From UBA12202 sp049595035 (GTDB lineage Bacteria > Pseudomonadota > Alphaproteobacteria > Puniceispirillales > UBA1172): 64,000 bases of DNA. The notes beneath the pieces were generated by a model, which worked only from the letters and a program-made list of their open reading frames with translations, made no database searches and was not told the origin of the DNA. Both the position numbers and the translations under genes were made by a program. Location: assembly GCA_049595035.1 (NCBI GenBank), contig JBMYKD010000006.1:42318-106317 (forward strand), in the 5' to 3' direction. This document shows, in pieces, positions 43,495 through 52,456 of this stretch; within the stretch, counting starts at the first letter, position 1, and each line of letters opens with the position of its first letter.

Positions 43495-44691
43495 TTACCC
43501 CAGTCTTAGCTGATCATTATCTTCAAGAATTCTGATGACTTTCCGCATGACACTTGGTAACGCCTCCCCCGCCAGATCAGATAAGGGTCGCCAGATCACC
43601 TGATCAACAGCGCTTCCATCATCATGACAGGGTTCATACCGCCGCACCCCTGCCATGAATGTGACAGAAAGCTGCAATTCAAAATGACTGAATATATGTT
43701 CAACAGATGCATTAAGCCGTTTCGGGGTCGTCTGATATTGATAAAGCATTTGCAGTTTGCCAATCACGCTATCCGGTTCAACCGGATAATCAACTTGGCG
43801 ACGTGATCCATCTGGCCAGCCGGTGGTGGGAAACAGCATCATGCCGCCAAGCAACCCTTTATCCGGCCTTTTGATCAGGGCGATATGATCATCATCAGAT
43901 ATCAGGATAAGCACTTCACCACGACGTCTGGCACGATCAGGCTTGGCCGGTTTTCTTGGCCAAGTAGATGGATCAGCATGCCGCCCCTGACATCCTGACG
44001 CTAGTGGACAGATCAGACATTGGGGCTGGGATAACTGGCCTGCCTTTTTCCGCGGCGGCGTACATATCCGGTTGCCTATATCCATCAATGCCTGTGCAAA
44101 ATCACCTGATCTGTTTGCCGGAGTCAATTTTTCCAATGCCGCGCGTATGGCAGGCTTTGCCGCTGGCAGGGGGGTAGAAATGGCCGCAAAACGTGCCATG
44201 ATGCGTTCTATATTGGCATCAATTACCACCGCATGACGGCCAAATGCTATCGATGCAATTGCCGCTGCCGTATAGCTGCCAATACCGGGGAGTTTGATCA
44301 ATTCATTTTCTGTATCCGGAAACTGGCCATGATAGTCTGACATGATGGTTTGTGCCGCTTTGTGAAGATTGCGGGCACGGGAATAATAGCCTAACCCTGC
44401 CCAGAGCTTCATCACATCATCCTGTGACGCCGCCGCCAGATCAGACAGTTGTGGCCAGCGTGCAATAAACGTCAGAAAATAGGGTTTCACTGCCTCGACC
44501 GTGGTCTGCTGAAGCATAATTTCTGATAACATCACCTGATATGGGTCTGCTAACTGGCCGGGGGGCATGCGCCATGGCAAATCCCGACGGTGATGATCAT
44601 ACCAATGCAGGACCTGATCTGTCACAGCCCCTTGACCAGAAGAAGGCAGAGAATCGGATTTTGATATTTTTCTTTTGGATTGCGATGACAT
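43495..44691 (-). CDS. mutY: A/G-specific adenine glycosylase MutY
   Basis: A 398-residue base-excision-repair enzyme removing A opposite 8-oxoG. The helix-hairpin-helix with catalytic region (LPGIGSYTAAAIASIAFG; VIDANIERIMAR) and the C-terminal NUDIX-like recognition domain (EVLILISDDDHIALIKRP) are clear. The [4Fe-4S] loop reads C-x14-C-x2-C-x5-C rather than the usual C-x6-C-x2-C-x5-C: an 8-residue insertion (KKAGQLSQ region) between the first two cysteines. The start lies 20 bp from the divergent DUF721 gene. Confidence 0.94.
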   Translation of the reverse strand: MSSQSKRKISKSDSLPSSGQGAVTDQVLHWYDHHRRDLPWRMPPGQLADPYQVMLSEIMLQQTTVEAVKPYFLTFIARWPQLSDLAAASQDDVMKLWAGLGYYSRARNLHKAAQTIMSDYHGQFPDTENELIKLPGIGSYTAAAIASIAFGRHAVVIDANIERIMARFAAISTPLPAAKPAIRAALEKLTPANRSGDFAQALMDIGNRICTPPRKKAGQLSQPQCLICPLASGCQGRHADPSTWPRKPAKPDRARRRGEVLILISDDDHIALIKRPDKGLLGGMMLFPTTGWPDGSRRQVDYPVEPDSVIGKLQMLYQYQTTPKRLNASVEHIFSHFELQLSVTFMAGVRRYEPCHDDGSAVDQVIWRPLSDLAGEALPSVMRKVIRILEDNDQLRLG

Positions 44692-44726
44692 GACGTTTAT
44701 ATAAATACCTCATGAACACAAACAAG
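44675..44726. promoter_or_regulatory. Shared palindromic -10 box for divergent mutY and the DUF721 gene
   Basis: The palindrome TATATA (44698-44703) lies midway in the 20-bp gap. On the plus strand, TTGGAT (44675-44680) is 17 bp upstream of it; on the minus strand, TTGTTT (44725-44720) is 16 bp upstream. The start codons are 7-9 bp beyond on each side (ATG at 44691 minus, 44712 plus), so both transcripts would be leaderless. No ribosome-binding site precedes either ATG. Confidence 0.45.
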
Positions 44727-45269
44727 GACAAACGCATAAAACGGGCAACGCGATTAAATCTGGTCGCCGATCATATTCTTGCGCCTGTTCTTCGCAAACA
44801 GGGCAAACTGTTTCAGATCATTATCAAAAACTGGAGCCAGATTGCCGGCACCGCATCATCATGGGCATTACCACTTGCTGTTCATTTTCCAGATGGTAAG
44901 GCGGGCATCTCTAGCGATGGCAATGATCACGGCATCTTGAGCATTGGGGTTACATCTGCCCGCGCACCAGAATTGCAAATGTTATCCGGCGAAATCGTTG
45001 AACGCGCCAATGCCCATATCGGGTATATGGCCTTACATCATATTCGGATAAATCAACAGCTGCATGGCCACCATGCGGCTAAATCATCCGGCGATCCGGA
45101 TCAAACAGGGCATTTACCCCCCCATATTGATACGCGGCAGGCATGGCATATGGATCAAGCCCAACAAACCGAACTGGAACATATGATTAGCACCATAAAA
45201 GATGCCGGCCTTCGCCAGCAATTGATGGCCATGTTGTCGACACGTTTATCTGACACAAAAACATCATAG
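44712..45269 (+). CDS. DUF721 (DciA-like) protein
   Basis: A 185-residue protein with a DUF721 domain at residues ~10-110 (LVADHILAPVLRKQGKLFQIIIKNWSQIAGTASSWALPLAV, recognised by the WSQIAG core, and LSIGVTSARAPELQML). DUF721 includes DciA, the ancestral loader of replicative helicase DnaB. The C-terminal third is variable. Assignment as the helicase loader is by family membership and not proven for this protein. Confidence 0.78.
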   Translation: MNTNKDKRIKRATRLNLVADHILAPVLRKQGKLFQIIIKNWSQIAGTASSWALPLAVHFPDGKAGISSDGNDHGILSIGVTSARAPELQMLSGEIVERANAHIGYMALHHIRINQQLHGHHAAKSSGDPDQTGHLPPHIDTRQAWHMDQAQQTELEHMISTIKDAGLRQQLMAMLSTRLSDTKTS

Positions 45270-45345
45270 ACGGAATTGAGCGCATACCTTATGATGGGGT
45301 ATGTTTTCTGATACACACCGCATCTAGCGAAAGGATAAGTTATTT

Positions 45346-45987
45346 ATGACGAAAAAACATATAAATAGACGTCATTTTCTCGCAACAGGGATGGCTGGTG
45401 GGATAGCTGGTATGTCAACATCATGGCTGACAAAGCCCAGTTTTGCTGATGAATTAGATCTAGAAACCGCACTGGCACCACGGGTAATCGGTGATCCTGA
45501 TGCCCCTCTGCTAATTGCCGAATATTTTTCCATGACATGTGGATATTGCGCCAATTTCCATATCAGCACCTATCCGCTGGTCAAAAAGAACTGGATTGAT
45601 ACTGGCAAAGCGCGATTCGAATATCGTGACTTTCCTCTATCTGAATTGGCCATTTATGCACATGCTCTGGCACGGGCGGTACCAGAAGCGGCGTATGAAG
45701 GCATGCTTGATATCCTGCTGACCCAACAATCCAAATGGGCGGCTTCCCAGTATCCGTTATTGGAATTACAGGATATGGCGCGGATTGCCGGCATCAATGA
45801 GGATGAGTTTTCTGCCCTGATGAATAACCGGCCATATCTGGAGGGCATTGTAAAAATTGCTCAGGATGGTTATGACCGTTTTGCCATTGATTCGACCCCG
45901 ACTTTTGTCATTAATGATAAAGAGATGATTGCCGGATATAAACCTTATGATGAATTCGAAGCAGAATTAAGCCGCTTCATGACATGA
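45346..45987 (+). CDS. DsbA-family thiol-disulfide protein with Tat-like signal
   Basis: A 213-residue exported protein. The N-terminus NRRHFLATG (residues ~6-14) followed by a hydrophobic stretch and a likely SFADE cleavage site is a twin-arginine signal pattern. The active site is MTCGYCANFH (CGYC, ~residue 65), and the cis-Pro loop is STPTFVIND. It is a thioredoxin-fold oxidoreductase of the DsbA/DSBA-like thioredoxin_4 group, working in the periplasm. It precedes smc by 48 bp on the same strand. Confidence 0.88.
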   Translation: MTKKHINRRHFLATGMAGGIAGMSTSWLTKPSFADELDLETALAPRVIGDPDAPLLIAEYFSMTCGYCANFHISTYPLVKKNWIDTGKARFEYRDFPLSELAIYAHALARAVPEAAYEGMLDILLTQQSKWAASQYPLLELQDMARIAGINEDEFSALMNNRPYLEGIVKIAQDGYDRFAIDSTPTFVINDKEMIAGYKPYDEFEAELSRFMT

Positions 45988-46035
45988 CCACCATTAACCT
46001 TCTTCTTGATACTAATACAAGAAAGCACTTACCCC

Positions 46036-49000
46036 TTGGCCTTTACGCATCTCAAAATAACTGGTTTCAAATCCTTTGCCGAACCCGAAGAAGTCACCAT
46101 TGACGAAGGCCTGACCGGTATTGTCGGGCCTAATGGTTGCGGCAAATCCAATATCGTGGAGGCCATGCGCTGGTTGATGGGGGAAACCTCGGCAAAATCT
46201 ATCCGCGGGGGCGAGTTGGATGACGTCATCTTTGCCGGAACATCGCAAAGACCGGCGCGTAATTTTGCTGAAGTAACCCTGTATATTGATAATAGTGATG
46301 CCAGTATCACCGCATATGCTAATGAAGACCGGCTGGAGGTATCGCGCCGGTTAGATCGCGGTAAAGGAAGCACATACCGCATTAATGGCAAACCGGTGCG
46401 CGGCAGAGATGTGCAATTACTATTTGCTGATCTGGCCACAGGCGCACGAAGCCATGGTATTGTCAGTCAGGGTCGTGTTGGGGCATTGATAAATGCCAAA
46501 CCCACAGAACGCCGCGGATTACTTGAAGAAGCCGCCAACACCAAAGGCTTACAGCATCGCCGTCACGAAGCCACTTTGCGACTGAATACAGCTGAACGCA
46601 ACCTGACCCGTATTGATGATGTCCTCACCCAGATGGATGAACAGAAAACATCCTTATCCAAACAGGCACGGCAAGCGGCACGGTACCGTTCAATTGCAGA
46701 CCGCATTCGCATGGCCGAAGCCCAATTGCTGGAAAGTCGCTATCAGCTTGAAAAATCACATTTAGATACAGCCCAGACGAGTGATAGAGAATGCAAGCGT
46801 ATCGTAGCAGAAGCCACCACCAAAGTCAGTGAAGCCGAACGCATTCTGCAACAGGCCAGCGACGCCCTGCCCCCGTTACGTCAGCGCAATGCTGAAGTTA
46901 TGGCAGAAAAACAACGGCTTGATATGGCCATGACCGATATAAGCCGGGAAGAAGAACGCATAGAAACACAAACACGCGACGCCCAGACACGACTTAATCA
47001 GATCATATCCGACATTGATCGCGAAACCCAGCTTCAGGTTGATGCAAATACTGCCCTTGAACAGTTACGCCATGAAGAAAAAGAATTACAGGCATCAGAA
47101 GCAGACGAACAACCGAATCTGGCGGCGGCACAGGAAGAACGCGGGAAAGCGCGTGATCTAGCCAATACTGCCGAAACGGAACTAGCAGATATTACCGCAC
47201 GCTTCCATGCCGCAGATCGTGACCAGACAACCCTTGAACGCCAGCGGGATGATATGCAACGGCGGCTTGATGATTTTACGACAAAAAATGCCGCCATTGA
47301 TTTATCAAGCCTAACCCAGAATAGAGATGCCGCAAGCACCGCACTTAATCAGGCCGAACAAGCGGCAAATGATGCCATCAGCCAGCGTGAAAAAGCCGTG
47401 ACCGTACTGGAATCTCTCAGGGAAACCGCCCAGAATAGTCGTGATGCTGCCAATGATGCTGACGCTATGGAACGCCGTATGACTGGCGAAATTGATGCAT
47501 TAGCATCATTGCTGGTTGATCAGGATGCTGACCAGAATGGCCCTGCTGTATCCACCATGATCACCATTAGGGATGGGATGGAACAGGCACTGGCAGCGGT
47601 ACTGGCCGAAAGCCTGTCATCGCCGGTTGGTAAAGGTGGTGATGGGTATTGGCGACAAGACCTTGATTCCGCAGATTTGACACCTGTTCCGGCGGATACC
47701 ACACCATTAATGCAATATCTGGATGTGCCAGATGTGCTGATGTCTGCACTGTCTGGCGTTGGCGTAGTGGCAGATGCTGATACGGCTATCGCTCTCCAGC
47801 CTAATCTCAGGCCGGGGCAGATCATCACAACAGCAGCAGGCGGGTGCTGGCGCTGGGATGGATATATCAGATTACCCGGTTCTGCGGCTAGCACCGCTGA
47901 ACGATTACGCCATGAAGCGCGCCACAAAGACCTGTTAGGGCAGATTGATGCCATTAGGGAAAATGCAACTGCTACCCGTGATAAGGCAGAGGTTGCTATT
48001 CTATCCGCGCGTGACGCGGAAACCAAGATTGCCGGTTTGCGTGATCAGGAAAGGCAATCACAACAGCAGGTGCTAAACACCACACGTCAATTTGAACAGG
48101 CTCAAGCGGCCCTTAATGCGGCTGAAACCCAGATAGAGAATCTGAAAACCGCAGCAACCGAATTGACCGACAGTCTTTCACAAGTCAATGCTGACCTTGC
48201 CAATCTGCCATCGCGTGATGAATTAGCAAGCCAGTTACAAACAAAACGTGAAGAAACCAATCTGGCCAGAACACAGCTTGCTGAGGCGATGAGTACCGAA
48301 AATACCATCATGCGATCCCGCGAACAACGGCAACAGAAATTACGCGATATCACGCGCAACCTGGATAGCTGGAAGCAACGATATGATGGCACATTTAGCC
48401 GTCTGGCAGAATTGAAACAGCGGCAGGACCACGTCACCGAAGAATTACAAAAGCTCAAAGAACAGCCTGATCTGCTTGTGGAAAAACGTGACGCCCTGAC
48501 CAAAGCCATATCATCTTCCACCGAAAAGGTACAGCAAGCTGGTGATCAGCTAGCCAGCGCGGAAACGGCACAAACAGCGGCCGGTGCCGAACATCGCAAG
48601 CGCGAAGCAGAACTGGCACAAGCGCGGGAGACCATGATCCGCAAAGAAGGTGAACTAGCCGTCATTCAGAGAGCGTTTGAAGAAACGATTAATCGTATCA
48701 AGGAAAAACTGGACACGACACCAGATCAGCTTGTTGATATCACTGGCAATGCTGATCCGGATACCATTCCTGACCAGAGCCAGCTGAGCATGCTGGAAGG
48801 CCGATTGGAACGGCTATTGCGTGAAAGAGATAATATCGGCCCCGTCAATCTGCGTGCTGATCTGGAAATGGCAGAAGTCGAAGAACGCATCACGGAACTG
48901 ACGACCGAACGGGATGATCTGGTCAAAGCGATTGCAACCCTGCGTGATGCCATTCATCAGCTTAATCGCGAAGGCAGAGAGCGTCTGCTGAAAAGCTTTG

Positions 49001-49461
49001 CTGATGTAAACAGACATTTTGGTGATCTGTTCAAGCGATTATTTAATGGCGGCACCGCTGAACTGGTGCTGACGGAAGGCGATGACCCGCTGGAAGCCGG
49101 ATTAGATATCATGGCTAGCCCGCCCGGCAAAAAACTACAATCCTTGTCTTTATTATCTGGAGGGGAACAGGCATTGACCGCGCTAGCATTAATTTTTGCT
49201 GTCTTTCTGACTAATCCGGCACCTGTCTGTATTCTGGATGAGGTAGATGCCCCGCTTGATGATCGGAATGTGGGCCGATTCTGCGCCATGATTAATGAAA
49301 TATCGGCAGAAACCGACACTCGTTTTATTATCGTGACCCATCACCGCCTTACCATGGCGCAAATGGATCGGTTATTTGGCGTTACCATGCAGCAAAAAGG
49401 CATAAGTCAGGTGGTTTCTGTTGATCTGCAAACGGCTGAAAAATACAAACAATCTGCCTGA
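46036..49461 (+). CDS. smc: Chromosome segregation protein SMC
   Basis: A ~1141-residue condensin ATPase: an N-terminal head with GIVGPNGCGKSNIVEAMRWLMG (Walker A), two long coiled-coil arms, a hinge around residues ~490-640 (ALAAVLAESLSSPVG, then MTAAAGGCW-like hinge core), and a C-terminal head with LSLLSGGEQALTALALIFA (signature) and CILDEVDAPLDDRN (Walker B). The start is uncertain: no ATG precedes the conserved FTHLKITGFKSF. A TTG at 46036 fits the family best; another TTG lies at 46006. It organises chromosomes with ScpA/ScpB. Confidence 0.92.
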   Translation: MAFTHLKITGFKSFAEPEEVTIDEGLTGIVGPNGCGKSNIVEAMRWLMGETSAKSIRGGELDDVIFAGTSQRPARNFAEVTLYIDNSDASITAYANEDRLEVSRRLDRGKGSTYRINGKPVRGRDVQLLFADLATGARSHGIVSQGRVGALINAKPTERRGLLEEAANTKGLQHRRHEATLRLNTAERNLTRIDDVLTQMDEQKTSLSKQARQAARYRSIADRIRMAEAQLLESRYQLEKSHLDTAQTSDRECKRIVAEATTKVSEAERILQQASDALPPLRQRNAEVMAEKQRLDMAMTDISREEERIETQTRDAQTRLNQIISDIDRETQLQVDANTALEQLRHEEKELQASEADEQPNLAAAQEERGKARDLANTAETELADITARFHAADRDQTTLERQRDDMQRRLDDFTTKNAAIDLSSLTQNRDAASTALNQAEQAANDAISQREKAVTVLESLRETAQNSRDAANDADAMERRMTGEIDALASLLVDQDADQNGPAVSTMITIRDGMEQALAAVLAESLSSPVGKGGDGYWRQDLDSADLTPVPADTTPLMQYLDVPDVLMSALSGVGVVADADTAIALQPNLRPGQIITTAAGGCWRWDGYIRLPGSAASTAERLRHEARHKDLLGQIDAIRENATATRDKAEVAILSARDAETKIAGLRDQERQSQQQVLNTTRQFEQAQAALNAAETQIENLKTAATELTDSLSQVNADLANLPSRDELASQLQTKREETNLARTQLAEAMSTENTIMRSREQRQQKLRDITRNLDSWKQRYDGTFSRLAELKQRQDHVTEELQKLKEQPDLLVEKRDALTKAISSSTEKVQQAGDQLASAETAQTAAGAEHRKREAELAQARETMIRKEGELAVIQRAFEETINRIKEKLDTTPDQLVDITGNADPDTIPDQSQLSMLEGRLERLLRERDNIGPVNLRADLEMAEVEERITELTTERDDLVKAIATLRDAIHQLNREGRERLLKSFADVNRHFGDLFKRLFNGGTAELVLTEGDDPLEAGLDIMASPPGKKLQSLSLLSGGEQALTALALIFAVFLTNPAPVCILDEVDAPLDDRNVGRFCAMINEISAETDTRFIIVTHHRLTMAQMDRLFGVTMQQKGISQVVSVDLQTAEKYKQSA

Positions 49462-49530
49462 TTCTGCCCTGCTGGGACTATTTGCCTCATCATTTGGCTA
49501 ATATTGGATAAAATCTCCTTTTATGATCAC

Positions 49531-49559
49531 TTGACATAACGATGCGGTAATCATACTTT
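49531..49559 (+). promoter_or_regulatory. Candidate sigma-70 promoter of the F0 ATP synthase operon
   Basis: TTGACA (49531-49536, a perfect -35 consensus) and TACTTT (49554-49559) are 17 bp apart, about 130 bp ahead of atpI. It lies in the 229-bp gap after smc, which has no gene of its own. Confidence 0.6.
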
Positions 49560-49690
49560 GCAAGCGCAATTATATGGTATGTGGATATGTCTTATCCGAC
49601 CTTTCCTATAGCATCTATTTGCGACAATAAGATGGATTAATTTACTGCGAAAGGATAGCTATCATCACCAACAAGCCCAAGCATGGGTCG

Positions 49691-50044
49691 GTGGCCGATG
49701 ATGATACCAATAAAGATAGCCTGGATAAACGTATCGGTCAGGCTGAACATCATCTCGCCAATCCCCATAAAGCTCCCCATTCTAGAGCAAAATTACCCGC
49801 CGATGCCATGGCTTTAATTGGCCGCATAGCAACTGAACTGGTTGCCGGTATAGCTGTTGGGACATTTATCGGATGGATGCTGGATAACTGGCTTGGAACA
49901 TTGCCGCTTTTTATGATTATATTATTTTTCTTGGGCGCAATGGCTGGTATGATAAATATCTGGAGAATGGCAACAGGCCAAGGACTAAAATTAGGGTATT
50001 TTGATCAACACAGATCAGATCACAACAACACTGATCAGACGTGA
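49691..50044 (+). CDS. atpI: F0F1 ATP synthase subunit I
   Basis: A 117-residue protein with two membrane helices (IATELVAGIAVGTFIGWMLDNWLG; LFMIILFFLGAMAGMINIWRM), the AtpI/AtpR pattern of alphaproteobacteria. AtpI helps assemble the c-ring or recruit Mg. The start is a GTG with no strong ribosome-binding sequence; no better in-frame start lies upstream. It is first in an operon with atpB, atpE, atpF' and atpF. Confidence 0.88.
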   Translation: MADDDTNKDSLDKRIGQAEHHLANPHKAPHSRAKLPADAMALIGRIATELVAGIAVGTFIGWMLDNWLGTLPLFMIILFFLGAMAGMINIWRMATGQGLKLGYFDQHRSDHNNTDQT

Positions 50045-50080
50045 ATGTTCAAAATAGATGATAAGACAAGACTATGAGGA

Positions 50081-50830
50081 ATGAACATGCACTCACCCGT
50101 TGAGCAATTTACCATCAAATCCCTGATGCAACTCCAGCTATTCGGGTATGATATCTCCTTTTCTAATTCCGCGCTATTCATGATGCTGGCCGTTATTGTT
50201 AGCACCATATTCCTGACCTTTGCCATGCGTGGCCGTCAGATGGTTCCCGGCCGCATGCAGGGCGCTGCCGAAATGATGTATGAGTTTATTTCTGATATGG
50301 TAAGCGGCACTGTGGGCAGCGAAGGTCGACCATATTTTCCGTTTGTATTTACTCTGTTTGTATTTCTTCTGTTTGGAAATATGCTGGGGCTTATTCCATA
50401 TTCATACACCTTTACAAGCCAAATTATTGTGACGTTTGTTCTGGCGTTATTCATTTTTATCGGGGTAACGCTTATTGCTATTTTCAAGCATGGCACCCAT
50501 TTTCTGACATTCTTTGTGCCGCCAGGTGCGCCCAAGGTACTCATCCCGTTCCTTATTATTATTGAAGTTGTGTCCTATTTTGTACGTCCGGTAAGCTTAT
50601 CTGTTCGACTTTTTGCGAATATGCTTGCTGGTCATACCATGCTTAAAGTGTTTGCCGGTCTGGCCGTCATGATCACTGGCGCAGGCGGGGTATACGCCCC
50701 GGGGGCTATCCTTCCGTTTCTTGCCTTGGTTGGCCTGACAGGACTGGAAGTTCTGGTCGCCGCCTTGCAAGCCTATGTCTTTACTATTCTCACCTGCATG
50801 TATCTGAATGATGCTATTCATCTTCACTAG
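50081..50830 (+). CDS. atpB: F0 ATP synthase subunit a
   Basis: A 249-residue polytopic membrane protein carrying the proton half-channels. The essential Arg is in PVSLSVRLFANMLAGHTML (~residue 175), and GLEVLVAALQAYVFTILTCMYLNDAIHLH forms the C-terminal helix. It starts behind TGAGGA. Length and order are those of alphaproteobacterial F0 operons. Confidence 0.96.
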   Translation: MNMHSPVEQFTIKSLMQLQLFGYDISFSNSALFMMLAVIVSTIFLTFAMRGRQMVPGRMQGAAEMMYEFISDMVSGTVGSEGRPYFPFVFTLFVFLLFGNMLGLIPYSYTFTSQIIVTFVLALFIFIGVTLIAIFKHGTHFLTFFVPPGAPKVLIPFLIIIEVVSYFVRPVSLSVRLFANMLAGHTMLKVFAGLAVMITGAGGVYAPGAILPFLALVGLTGLEVLVAALQAYVFTILTCMYLNDAIHLH

Positions 50831-50906
50831 ATCATGTGGTCAACATATTCCGTTGAAAGGCGGATTATTAACCTTAACTCAAAATCAGTAACGGAAGGAA
50901 AAATCC

Positions 50907-51134
50907 ATGGAAGCTGAAGCAGCAAAACTCATCGGTGCCGGAATTGCCGTACTCCCTCTTTTGGGCGTTGGTATCGGTATTGGTAACATCTTCTCATCAC
51001 TGGTCAACTCGATTGCCCGTAACCCATCCGCGCGTAATGACGTGTTTGGTATCGGCATTCTGGGCTTTGCCCTAACCGAAGCGATTGCATTGTTTGCTCT
51101 CGTTGTTGCCCTGTTGCTTCTGTTCGTATTTTAA
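50907..51134 (+). CDS. atpE: F0 ATP synthase subunit c
   Basis: A 75-residue hairpin of two membrane helices. The polar loop is NSIARNPSAR, and the proton-carrying Glu is in GFALTEAIALFALVVALLLL. The residues that bind sodium in Na+ pumps (the Gln and Ser/Thr partners) are absent, so the ring should be proton-specific. It has a strong ribosome-binding site (GGAAGG) as expected for a subunit needed in many copies. Confidence 0.96.
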   Translation: MEAEAAKLIGAGIAVLPLLGVGIGIGNIFSSLVNSIARNPSARNDVFGIGILGFALTEAIALFALVVALLLLFVF

Positions 51135-51140
51135 TACGAA
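51123..51140 (+). other. Hairpin across the atpE stop codon
   Basis: TTCGTATT (51123-51130) and AATACGAA (51133-51140) pair perfectly over 8 bp with a 2-nt loop, and the TAA of atpE (51132-51134) lies at the loop. No U-tract follows. Such a structure could protect atpE mRNA 3' ends and raise subunit c yield over its neighbours. Confidence 0.5.
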
Positions 51141-51191
51141 AAGAACCAACATAAGATAGACACTATAAGCCATAGATCAGGGATTCGCGTC

Positions 51192-51815
51192 ATGAAACCA
51201 TCAGGTCAGACGGAACCGCGTCAATTAAAGCCTTACCTTTACGGTCTTATGACCGGAAGCATTGTTATGTCAATGTCACATGCTGCTTTTGCGGCATCAG
51301 AAAAGAGTGAGGAAAGCGGCGGTCTACCCCAACTGGATTTTACCACATGGCCGACCCAGATCTTCTGGCTTGTTGTGAGCTTTATGCTAGCCTATCTTCT
51401 GATGTGGCGAATTGTTGTTCCGCGCATTGGTTCCGTGCTGGAAGAACGCCATAACCGCATAGAAGATGATTTGCGGCGAGCCAGACAGGCGTCTGATGAT
51501 GCAGAACAGGCACGACTGGCTTTCGAAGATATGCTGGCATCTGCCCGAAATGATGCAAGTGAAACCACCCGCAAGGCAACGGAAAGCATCAATAAGAAAA
51601 TGGACCGGAAAATGGAAACGGCAAATGCCAATCTGGCTAAAAAAATGGCTAGTGCTGAAGCAGATATTGCCAGTGCCAAACAGACAGCATTAAAAGACGT
51701 TTCTGATATTGCGGCGACATCAGCTATTGATGTTGTTAGCCAGCTGACCGGCTTGAAGGTAAATAAAACCGATGCCAAAAAGCAGGTCAAACAAGCAGAA
51801 AAAGCACTGGCTTAA
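51192..51815 (+). CDS. atpG: F0 ATP synthase subunit b'
   Basis: A 207-residue stator subunit. The N-terminal ~38 residues look like a signal-anchor (LYGLMTGSIVMSMSHAAFAAS), followed by DFTTWPTQIFWLVVSFMLAYLLMWRIVVPRIG, the b'-type membrane segment, and a long charged helix. The presence of separate b' and b genes is usual in alphaproteobacteria and phototrophs. The symbol atpG is used for b' in these groups (also atpF'). Confidence 0.9.
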   Translation: MKPSGQTEPRQLKPYLYGLMTGSIVMSMSHAAFAASEKSEESGGLPQLDFTTWPTQIFWLVVSFMLAYLLMWRIVVPRIGSVLEERHNRIEDDLRRARQASDDAEQARLAFEDMLASARNDASETTRKATESINKKMDRKMETANANLAKKMASAEADIASAKQTALKDVSDIAATSAIDVVSQLTGLKVNKTDAKKQVKQAEKALA

Positions 51816-51841
51816 AGAGTTATTAACTGGAGGACGCTGAT

Positions 51842-52342
51842 ATGGCGGCAGGACCTGGCGGACCAATGATTGATGAAAGCCTTTGGGTAGCGATATCTTT
51901 CGTGGTATTTGTTGCCCTTGTCTGGAAAAAGGCGGGATCAGCTATTTCATCAGCATTGGATAAGCGAACAGAAGATATTCGTAAAAATCTAGATGAAGCG
52001 AAAGCCCTTCGTGAAGAAGCACAGACGGAATTACAAAAATATCAACGGCTTCAGCGTGAAGCATCTGATAAAGCTGCTGAGATCATAGCTAATGCTGAAA
52101 AAGCCGCCCTTCAGATCGAAGATGATGCCAAGGCAAAAGCAGAAGCCAGTATCAAACGACGCAAAGATCAGGCCGAATCAAAAATCAAGGCTCTTGAAGC
52201 TGAAGCGATGACAGAAATACGAACACGCGCGGCTGAACTAGCCACAGCCGCAGCGGCTAGTATTATTTCAGATAATATGGATAAAGCAGCCTCTAACAAA
52301 CTGCTCAAGGCTGATATCGCCTCAATCAAATCCATAAATTAA
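51842..52342 (+). CDS. atpF: F0 ATP synthase subunit b
   Basis: A 166-residue stator subunit with one N-terminal membrane segment (SLWVAISFVVFVALVWKKAG) and a long charged coiled-coil (DKRTEDIRKNLDEAKALREEAQ, then EKAALQIEDDAKAKAEASI). It ends the F0 operon just before a terminator; the F1 genes are not in the window, as is normal for alphaproteobacteria. Confidence 0.94.
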   Translation: MAAGPGGPMIDESLWVAISFVVFVALVWKKAGSAISSALDKRTEDIRKNLDEAKALREEAQTELQKYQRLQREASDKAAEIIANAEKAALQIEDDAKAKAEASIKRRKDQAESKIKALEAEAMTEIRTRAAELATAAAASIISDNMDKAASNKLLKADIASIKSIN

Positions 52343-52371
52343 GCTTATTTATACCCTTTGAAGGGATTACA

Positions 52372-52410
52372 CCCGAAAGCACATGATAACAATCAGCTTT
52401 CGGGGTTTTT
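52372..52410 (+). terminator. Rho-independent terminator of the F0 operon
   Basis: CCCGAAAGC (52372-52380) pairs with GCTTTCGGG (52396-52404) around a 15-nt loop, followed by GTTTTT. It lies 29 bp after atpF. The minus strand has no matching U-tract, so it serves the plus strand only. Confidence 0.88.
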
Positions 52411-52456
52411 ATCTTGGCCGCTGGCTTTCAATGGTTGTGTTTTTTATCAACATAAC

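Noticed and set aside
47520..48026. 168-codon open frame on the minus strand inside smc
   Set aside because: It lies wholly within the smc coding region, has Ser/Arg-rich composition typical of an antisense shadow and no family match.
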